Part shown: positions 42,531 to 48,106 of the stretch, piece by piece
Numbering within the stretch: the first letter of the stretch is position 1
Layout of the letters: the number at the start of each line of letters is the position of its first letter
Source of the DNA: an uncultured Lachnospiraceae bacterium
GTDB lineage: Bacteria; Bacillota; Clostridia; Lachnospirales; Lachnospiraceae
Assembly (NCBI GenBank): GCA_910578845.1
Contig: CAJTSL010000027.1
Location: 1-48,106 of the forward strand
Reading direction: 5' to 3'
DNA length: 48,106 nucleotides
The notes under the pieces: model-generated
What the model was told of the DNA's origin: nothing
The model's database searches: none
Seen by the model: only the letters and a program-made list of their open reading frames with translations
Translations under genes and position numbers: made by a program

Positions 42531-42591
42531 TTTACATTTTGTACATATTATGCTATATTAAGGAGTGTGGATAGTGCATAATATACAAAAT
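42531..42591 (+). promoter_or_regulatory. Promoter with flanking inverted repeat (operator candidate)
   Basis: TTTACA (42531-42536) and TATATT (42554-42559) have a 17-base spacer. An inverted repeat, ATTTTGTACATATTATGC (42536-42553) against GCATAATATACAAAAT (42576-42591), brackets the -10 and start site. A dimeric repressor could cover the promoter. Confidence 0.65.
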
Positions 42592-42614
42592 GCAAGGGAG
42601 GGATATTGCTTTTT

Positions 42615-44570
42615 ATGGCAAATTCAACAGATAATGCTTTGGTGTACACCAATGACCAATGTATCGGTTGTAACAAATGTATATCGGTATGTCCCGTATT
42701 AACGGCAAATTACGCAGTAGAGGAAAACGGTAAGAATAAAATTGTTGTAGATGGCAATCAATGTATTGCCTGTGGCGCTTGTTTTGATGCGTGTGAGCAT
42801 CATGCAAGGGAATATCGGGATGATACGGAACGATTCTTTGAAGATTTGAAGAAGGGGGAGAAGATTTCCCTGTTATTAGCGCCTGCATTCCTGGCCAATT
42901 ATCCAAATGAGTATGCTTCAGTTCTTGGGGGTTTAAAGGCAATGGGCGTAAACCGCATCATCAGTATCAGTTTTGGTGCGGATATAACGACTTGGGCGTA
43001 TATCAAATATATTACGGAACATAATTTCCGTGGTGGGATTTCACAGCCTTGTCCGGCAATCGTAGGATATATTGAGAAATATATACCGGAACTGATCCCA
43101 AGCCTTGTGCCGGTGCATTCCCCGATGATGTGTGGGGCCATTTATACGAAGAAGTATATGAAAGTATCGGACAAACTGGCGTTTATCAGTCCGTGTATCG
43201 CCAAAAAGTATGAGATTGACGATGCTAATTGCGGTGGATACATATCATACAATGTTACGTTTGATCATCTGATGAAATATGTCAGGGATCATCATATTTC
43301 CGGCTCGCCAATCTCTGATGAGATTGAGTATGGATTGGGATCTATTTACCCAATGCCGGGTGGATTGAAAGAAAATGTATATTGGTTCTGTGGGGAAGAG
43401 ATTTTTGTCCGACAGATAGAAGGGGAACGCCATGCATATGAATTCCTTGAAGATTATAAGGAAAGAGTGCTTGGCAAAAAAGAATTGCCTTTTATGGTCG
43501 ATGCCCTTAATTGTGCCAAAGGATGCCTTTATGGCACGGCAATAGAGCCGGAGAAAGCAAAGCATGATGATACGCTCTACGAGATGCAGAAGATCAAGGC
43601 GGCAAGTAAGCGCAATGGCAAACAGAGCGCATGGAGCCGGAAGCTATCACCAAAACAGAGGCTGGAGCGGTTCAATAAACAGTTTAAATCATTGGATATC
43701 AATGATTTCATCAGGCATTATACGGATAAATCAAAAGGGCTTGAAGTCAGATATCCTGATAAAGCCGAATTAGAAGAGATTTTTACAACGATGGAAAAGC
43801 ATTCTTCGGATGCACGGGAAATCAATTGCTCGGCTTGCGGATATAAAACCTGTTCGTCTATGGCGGCTGCGATTTATAACGGTTGCAATACAAGAGATAA
43901 TTGCGTTTATTACATAAAAGATGAAGTGTATAAGGAGAAAGTCTTAGCAGAACAGCTTTCTTCTGAGATGCAGGTCAAGAATGCGGAAATAGAAGCTAAG
44001 AATGAACAGATAGCCAATCTGATCATTGAAGTTGCTGAAGATTTTGATAGCTTGGATACCTCCATCAGTGAGATGTCTCTTGGAAACACCAGTAATGCGG
44101 AAGAGAGCACAGGCATTTCAGCGTCTATGTGCGATGTTGTATCTTTCTGTAATGATCTGCGATTGGCGCTTGAGTCGATCCAGAGCTTACTGGTGAAACT
44201 AGAAGAAAACAACGTAGAGATTACCGATGTTGCAGAAGAAACGAACCTGCTTGCTTTGAATGCAAGCATTGAAGCTGCAAGAGCAGGAGAATCTGGCCGT
44301 GGGTTCGCAATTATTGCAGAGAACATTAAGAAATTAGCGGATTCCTCTAAAGATACGGCGAGTGACAGCGATAAGAACAAAGAAGAGATCCAGAACGCGA
44401 TTACGGTGCTTCTTGGAAACGCAGAGAGACTGATCTCCATTATCGATGGCGTGAATGTCCGTGTGACGAATCTTGCGGCTGCTACGGAAGAGATTGCGGC
44501 ATCAGCAGATATGATCAGCACGATTTCTTCGGATTTGAAAGGCAAGCTGGATAAGCTGCATCGTGAATAA
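42615..44570 (+). CDS. Sensory [FeFe]-hydrogenase-like protein fused to an MCP signalling domain
   Basis: The protein has 651 residues and no membrane helix. In order: two [4Fe-4S] ferredoxin motifs (CIGCNKCISVCP at 16-27; CIACGACFDACEH at about 49-61); an H-cluster-like domain keeping the four cluster ligands, Cys146 (QPCPAIV), Cys194 (SPCIAKK), Cys300 and Cys304 (NCAKGCLYG); a further Fe-S motif (CSACGYKTC); a coiled linker; and an MCP hairpin (EETNLLALNASIEAARAGESGRGFAIIAENIKKLA). The proton-relay Cys that precedes the first ligand in catalytic enzymes is Pro here, as expected for sensory types. It probably relays H2 or redox state to a Che-like pathway. ATG 42615 follows GGGAGGG. Confidence 0.88.
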   Translation: MANSTDNALVYTNDQCIGCNKCISVCPVLTANYAVEENGKNKIVVDGNQCIACGACFDACEHHAREYRDDTERFFEDLKKGEKISLLLAPAFLANYPNEYASVLGGLKAMGVNRIISISFGADITTWAYIKYITEHNFRGGISQPCPAIVGYIEKYIPELIPSLVPVHSPMMCGAIYTKKYMKVSDKLAFISPCIAKKYEIDDANCGGYISYNVTFDHLMKYVRDHHISGSPISDEIEYGLGSIYPMPGGLKENVYWFCGEEIFVRQIEGERHAYEFLEDYKERVLGKKELPFMVDALNCAKGCLYGTAIEPEKAKHDDTLYEMQKIKAASKRNGKQSAWSRKLSPKQRLERFNKQFKSLDINDFIRHYTDKSKGLEVRYPDKAELEEIFTTMEKHSSDAREINCSACGYKTCSSMAAAIYNGCNTRDNCVYYIKDEVYKEKVLAEQLSSEMQVKNAEIEAKNEQIANLIIEVAEDFDSLDTSISEMSLGNTSNAEESTGISASMCDVVSFCNDLRLALESIQSLLVKLEENNVEITDVAEETNLLALNASIEAARAGESGRGFAIIAENIKKLADSSKDTASDSDKNKEEIQNAITVLLGNAERLISIIDGVNVRVTNLAAATEEIAASADMISTISSDLKGKLDKLHRE

Positions 44571-44634
44571 TAGATAAAACAGAACGGTAATCAATAAAAT
44601 ATAGAGTTAAAAACGATCAATAAATGATGGACAA

Positions 44635-44676
44635 AAAAGTGTTTTGCAGTGGGTCTTGCAAAACACTTTTGTTTTG
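44635..44676. terminator. Strong bidirectional terminator
   Basis: A perfect 14-bp stem, AAAAGTGTTTTGCA (44635-44648) with TGCAAAACACTTTT (44657-44670), has T-rich sequence on both exits. It serves the hydrogenase-like gene and the convergent LUD gene. Confidence 0.92.
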
Positions 44677-44739
44677 TCTATCCGTCAATGAACCAAAGTC
44701 ATATATCTATACATCTTAATGTATCGCTGCTTATACGGA

Positions 44740-45375
44740 TCAATATCCTAAATCCTCAGCGACAAGGTAAACTTGGATCCTGCCAGCATGGCCGCTTCTT
44801 CGTGTTACTACGATCTGATTGCAGAAACATTCCGGCGAGAGACAATTGAGACAATGCCCGGTCGTGGCACATGGGATTTTCCTGCTTAACCGGATGGCAT
44901 TTGCCGGAGAGGCGATGTTACGGACTCTGGCAACGCCGCTTGCAACGTCGGTGGCTATTTTATTCATGCCGACAACGATAATGACATGGCTTGGGCCTTG
45001 GATCAGACAGGCAACGCGGTTGCCGTTTCCGTCAATATTGATCAGTTCCCCGTCGATTGTAAGCGCGTTGCTGCTCATCAGATAATAATCGGCAAGGACT
45101 GTCTTGGCATAAATCTGTCTTGCTTCTTCAGGATTTTTGGCTGCGGCTCTGTCGATCAATTCATAGTCGCCGTTGTTTATGGCATCCATTAATCCTGTTT
45201 CTTTGATTGTTTCACTGCCGCCCCAACTGATGCTGCTGCCCTGAGGGATAGAATCAATGATCGCTCTTACACATTCTGCGCTTGTTTCGTAGTAATGGCC
45301 TTCCATATTTCTTTTTTTCAGGTTTTCGATTATGGTATGCGCCATAGCTGCGAAAGCTTCCGTTTTGTATGACAT
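44740..45375 (-). CDS. LUD-domain (lactate utilisation) protein
   Basis: A 211-residue single LUD domain: SISWGGSETIKETGLMDAI near residues 48-66, the segment YYLMSSNALTIDGELINIDGNGNRVACLIQGPSHVIIVVGMNKIA, and a Cys-rich C-terminus CATTGHCLNCLSPECFCNQIVVTRRS that may bind an Fe-S cluster. LUD proteins work with LldE/LldF in lactate oxidation in other bacteria; here the gene stands alone, as is usual for the Clostridia DUF162 form, so its role is open. The start ATG 45375 follows GGAGG; ATG 45390 lies before that site. Confidence 0.9.
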   Translation of the reverse strand: MSYKTEAFAAMAHTIIENLKKRNMEGHYYETSAECVRAIIDSIPQGSSISWGGSETIKETGLMDAINNGDYELIDRAAAKNPEEARQIYAKTVLADYYLMSSNALTIDGELINIDGNGNRVACLIQGPSHVIIVVGMNKIATDVASGVARVRNIASPANAIRLSRKIPCATTGHCLNCLSPECFCNQIVVTRRSGHAGRIQVYLVAEDLGY

Positions 45376-45540
45376 CGTATTGGCCTCCATTCGTTTTTAT
45401 GTAGAAAGACTTCTCACATTATTATAACAGCTTTTCATATTGGATATAACTGTAAAATTAAGAAAATAACGGGAAAAATGTGATAATATAGGATATTATA
45501 GAATAAAATGTAAAAATTTAAAATTTTTTTGAAAAATGTG

Positions 45541-45568
45541 TTGACAAATTAAAGCTATATGATATAAT
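45541..45568 (+). promoter_or_regulatory. Strong promoter of the candidate non-coding RNA
   Basis: A consensus TTGACA (45541-45546) and TATAAT (45563-45568) with a 16-base spacer, preceded by an A/T-rich UP-like stretch. Transcription should start near 45575. No gene follows for about 575 bases. Confidence 0.88.
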
Positions 45569-45574
45569 AAACTT

Positions 45575-45940
45575 ACAAACAAACAATTCACATAGATACT
45601 ACAATAGAGAGTGGCAAACGGAAGCCACATCTATAGAAAGAGAGGTATGGTCCACCAAAAACTTAAATTAACAAATCCATTTTAAAGTACAAATGAATAA
45701 GGAACTAAAGACAAAGCAAAGAGGACTTCCGAAAGGAAGGAATCGAAGAGAATCGTAGTCGAGTACAGAAGAGAAAGTAACGCAGGACAAAGGATAAGAC
45801 TAAAGAGACGTTACAGTATGCTAATACAAAAGAGAAGAGGAAAGAGTACGAAGGAAGAAAAAATGGAGGTAGAGACCATTGGATAGCGTAGTTTAGAAGC
45901 GGGTGTTGATCGAAAAGATTGATGCCCGCTTCGTTGTATG
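45575..45940 (+). ncRNA. Unassigned structured, purine-rich non-coding RNA
   Basis: About 360 bases between a consensus promoter and a 16-bp terminal hairpin, with no open frame longer than 12 codons behind a plausible start. Local hairpins are GTGGC/GCCAC (45611-45628), CTTCC-GAAA-GGAAG (45726-45739, GNRA loop) and GTAACG/CGTTAC (45777-45814). ATGGTC (45647-45652) and GACCAT (45874-45879) could close a long-range helix. The sequence is strikingly rich in A and G on this strand. It does not match tmRNA, RNase P, SRP or a 6S layout that I can recognise. Confidence 0.65.
45896..45940 (+). terminator. Terminal hairpin of the candidate RNA
   Basis: A 16-bp stem, GAAGCGGGTGTTGATC (45896-45911) with GATTGATGCCCGCTTC (45917-45932), closes on a GAAAA loop; four of the pairs are G-U. 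The following tract GTTGTATG is only weakly T-rich. Confidence 0.7.
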
Positions 45941-46150
45941 CATTTTATGCGGAATCGGTAGGCATTGATAAGAAAAATAAGTCGTAAATAAGCAGGAAAA
46001 TAAAAAATATGTGGTAATAAGCATTAAAATAAGGTATCATATACTATATCTTGTAGTAAATGTAGAAATGATAAATGTTTTTGTAAAGGGAAATGACTTT
46101 TTCGGATCGATAGTTTATAGAAGAATTTTGATTGTTGATTGGAGGATTTT
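45941..46150. other. Gap before the GH3 gene
   Basis: A/T-rich, no gene seen. A possible -10 TATACT at 46039-46044 lacks a clear -35. The ribosome binding site GGAGG (46141-46145) fixes the next start. Confidence 0.4.
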
Positions 46151-47896
46151 ATGGGAAAACTGCTTAACCGGAAGAAGCGTCTTTTTTCTAAGGCGGAAGC
46201 CGAGGATGAAGATGATGATATAGATGAGATAATGGATGATTGTGACGAGTATGACGACGATGACGCTGACAATAGCGAAGAAGCCGAGGAGGGTAGTTAC
46301 GAAGCCGAGGAAGACACTGGTGACGGGGAAGATGAAGAGGATGCAGATAGAAATAGTGGAAACGGAATAGCTAGTTATGAAGGCGACGCAGGCAAAGACA
46401 ATGAAGATGATGATGACGACGATGAAGTAGATGGCGAAGAAGATGACGAAGACGATGATGACGACGAAGTAGATGACGAAGACGAAGATGATGATGACGA
46501 CGAAGTAGATGACGAAGATGATGAAGATGACGACGAAGAAGATGATGAAGATGACGAAGACGATGACGACGATATAGAAGAAGAGACTGAAGAAGATAGG
46601 CGCTATTATAGGCGTAAAAGACGTATACGGAATCAGATTATTGCATATGGTGTGGTAGGCATTCTGTTTGCAGCATTAATTGCTGGCGGTGTGCTTGCAG
46701 GACAGAAAGTTGCAAGAGTTATTAAGGAGAAACGACAAATGGAAGAATTAGAAGCGGCACAGCTTGAGCAACAACAGGAACAAGAAGTGGAGGACATGGT
46801 TGTTGAGGCGCCTCCGCAGATAGAGCTTGCGACTGCGGAGGAACAATTAGAGGAACTTGTCAATAATTGTATATCTGCAATGCCGTTAGAGGATAAGGTT
46901 GCCGGTCTGTTCATTATCACACCGGAGGCTCTGACTGGTGTGAAAACCGTGATCCAGGCGGGAGACAGTACGCAGGAGGCATTGAATAAGTATGCGGTCG
47001 GTGGCTTAATTTATTTTGACCATAATATTGAGAACAAAGAACAGCTTACGGCAATGCTCTCGGCAGTAGCGCCAATGAGCAAATATCCGATTTTCCTTGC
47101 GGTTGATGAGGAAGGCGGGACCGTTAGCCGGATAGCGAATAGTGATAGCGATATTGAAGTTGCAGCAGTAGGAGATATGGCAACTATTGGTGCAAACGGG
47201 GATACAACGGCGGCGCGTGAAGCGGGCGTTACGATAGGAACGTACTTAAAAGAGCTTGGGTTTAACTTAAACTTTGCTCCTGTCGCTGACGTAGTGACAG
47301 ATCCGGAGAATTCAGCTATAGGAAGCCGTTCCTTTGGTACGGATGCGGGCGTCTGTTCAGAAATGGTGTCGAATGTAGTTGAAGGCATGCAAGGTACCGG
47401 AGTTAGCGCTTGCCTGAAACATTTTCCAGGCATTGGTTCTGCTGCGGGTGATACGCATGATGGGAAAGTGGAAATTGACAATACTTTGGGAAGCATGAGA
47501 AATTCAGATTTTCTCCCATTTCAAGCGGGAATCCAGGCAGGAGTGGACTTCGTGATGGTCGGACATGTTGTGGCGACGGCGATTGATACGGAGATGGTGC
47601 CTAGTTCTTTGTCGAAAGTCATGGTAACAGAGGTTCTGCGCCAAGAGCTAGGATATAATGGCATAGTCATTACGGACGCGTTAAATATGGGAGCGATAAC
47701 AGAGAATTATTCTTCTGAGGAAGCAGCAATTAAAGCTATTGAGGCAGGAGTGGACATGCTCCTGATGCCAGAAGACTTTGAAGCGGCTTATACGGGTCTT
47801 TTGACAGCGGTCCAGGAAGGTAAAATTTCTGAAGAACGGATAGATGAATCTCTAAGGCGAGTTTATCGGATTAAATATGCGGATAAGTTAGCATAG
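46151..47896 (+). CDS. Membrane-anchored GH3 beta-N-acetylhexosaminidase-like protein with acidic cytoplasmic tail
   Basis: The 581-residue protein has three parts. Residues 15-150 are mostly Asp and Glu, with EVDDEDEDD-type repeats. A basic patch (RRYYRRKRRIRNQ) and one membrane helix (IIAYGVVGILFAALIAGGVLAG, about 160-181) follow, then a short coiled stretch. From about residue 240 comes a NagZ-like GH3 domain: GGLIYFDHNI, PIFLAVDEEGGTVSRI, NFAPVADVV, SRSFGTDAG, CLKHFPGIGSAAGDTHDG and VITDALNMGAI. The usual KHFPGHG is KHFPGIG, but DTH, the catalytic-loop equivalent of DSH, is kept. The enzyme domain should face outward and trim peptidoglycan or other amino sugars. Confidence 0.9.
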   Translation: MGKLLNRKKRLFSKAEAEDEDDDIDEIMDDCDEYDDDDADNSEEAEEGSYEAEEDTGDGEDEEDADRNSGNGIASYEGDAGKDNEDDDDDDEVDGEEDDEDDDDDEVDDEDEDDDDDEVDDEDDEDDDEEDDEDDEDDDDDIEEETEEDRRYYRRKRRIRNQIIAYGVVGILFAALIAGGVLAGQKVARVIKEKRQMEELEAAQLEQQQEQEVEDMVVEAPPQIELATAEEQLEELVNNCISAMPLEDKVAGLFIITPEALTGVKTVIQAGDSTQEALNKYAVGGLIYFDHNIENKEQLTAMLSAVAPMSKYPIFLAVDEEGGTVSRIANSDSDIEVAAVGDMATIGANGDTTAAREAGVTIGTYLKELGFNLNFAPVADVVTDPENSAIGSRSFGTDAGVCSEMVSNVVEGMQGTGVSACLKHFPGIGSAAGDTHDGKVEIDNTLGSMRNSDFLPFQAGIQAGVDFVMVGHVVATAIDTEMVPSSLSKVMVTEVLRQELGYNGIVITDALNMGAITENYSSEEAAIKAIEAGVDMLLMPEDFEAAYTGLLTAVQEGKISEERIDESLRRVYRIKYADKLA

Positions 47897-47979
47897 GGGC
47901 ATCAATAACATCAGGATAAAGCCGATAAATGCTTATTTGGAAGAAATTTGAAATTTTTAAAAAAATTTTAAATTTATTG

Positions 47980-48008
47980 TTGACAAAAGGAAGTAAGTGC
48001 AGTATACT
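47980..48008 (+). promoter_or_regulatory. tRNA promoter
   Basis: Consensus TTGACA (47980-47985) and TATACT (48003-48008) with a 17-base spacer, 51 bases before the tRNA gene, preceded by A/T tracts. Confidence 0.88.
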
Positions 48009-48011
48009 ATT

Positions 48012-48054
48012 ACTTGTCTGAAAGAGATAACAAAACTTCTTAAATCAGGCAAGT
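48012..48054 (+). other. Hairpin in the pre-tRNA leader
   Basis: ACTTGTCTG (48012-48020) pairs with CAGGCAAGT (48046-48054) with one G-U pair. It ends 5 bases before the mature tRNA 5' end. Confidence 0.5.
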
Positions 48055-48059
48055 GATAA

Positions 48060-48106
48060 GCGCGAGTGGCTCAGTTGGTGGAGCACGACCTTGCCAAGGT
48101 CGGGGT
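48060..48106 (+). tRNA. tRNA-Gly(GCC), 5' part
   Basis: The acceptor strand GCGCGAG (48060-48066), D-arm GCTCAGTTGGTGGAGC, and anticodon arm CGACC-TTGCCAA-GGTCG with anticodon GCC (48093-48095) are all present. The T-arm and 3' acceptor strand lie beyond the window. Confidence 0.93.

Noticed and set aside
46024..46272. Ser-rich minus-strand frame opposite the acidic repeats
   Set aside because: Poly-Ser is the expected antisense reading of Asp/Glu codons.

Overview
The window reads as the chromosome of an anaerobic Gram-positive of the Clostridia, most likely Lachnospiraceae. The support is indirect but consistent: strong AGGAGG-type ribosome binding sites before most genes, moderate G+C, Clostridia-type families (DUF5721, DUF1653, TraX-like, RsgI-type anti-sigma, LUD, 5'-nucleotidase of the cN-I type), an argC-GNAT-argJ-argB-argD cluster, and a protein joining an [FeFe]-hydrogenase-like domain to a chemotaxis-receptor signalling domain. 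Nothing points to a prophage, a plasmid or a CRISPR array.

Layout. 1-700: the 5' part of an IS110-type transposase, cut by the window edge, with its long non-coding left end. 703-6754: a HipA-like protein that has lost its catalytic motif, then two ECF sigma modules. The first carries small membrane proteins. The second pairs a secreted repeat protein with an RsgI-like anti-sigma factor. A TraX-like membrane protein lies between them. 6791-10219: DUF5721, a BcrAB-like ABC exporter with a striking upstream array of 11-bp-spaced repeats, and a DegV protein. 10332-12600: a G+C-rich, probably acquired pair (cysteine-peptidase-fold protein plus AraC regulator) next to repeat and palindrome elements. 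12604-19390: the arginine genes, with argG divergent from argC-GNAT-argJ-argB-argD around a shared control region. A second copy of a small repeat sits inside the arg cluster.

19479-30633: an orphan solute-binding protein, a small DMT transporter, then comEA, a two-component system, a GerMN lipoprotein, comEC and holA. These are followed by a zinc-ribbon membrane protein and an AraC-clpP pair in which an eight-C tract puts the AraC tail out of frame. 30634-35322: a small membrane protein behind a textbook SOS promoter, a DUF1653 protein with a switch-like 5' leader, a 5'-nucleotidase, mutY and a family 2 glycosyltransferase. 35348-42527: a PAP2-like protein and a YegS/DAG kinase-like lipid kinase (both minus), then glyA-hom-apgM-lysC. 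The phosphoglycerate-mutase-like gene in that cluster is probably the missing homoserine kinase. 42615-48106: the hydrogenase-like sensor, a LUD protein, a 750-bp gene-free region containing what looks like a strongly expressed structured non-coding RNA, a cell-surface GH3 enzyme with a huge acidic cytoplasmic tail, and the start of a tRNA-Gly(GCC) gene.

The most promising items for new biology are the unassigned RNA at about 45575-45940, the hydrogenase-like/MCP fusion lacking the proton-transfer cysteine, the poly-C tract joining araC and clpP, the sigma/anti-sigma/secreted-repeat module, and the SOS-controlled small membrane protein. No database search was possible, so family names rest on recognised motifs and overall sequence character.
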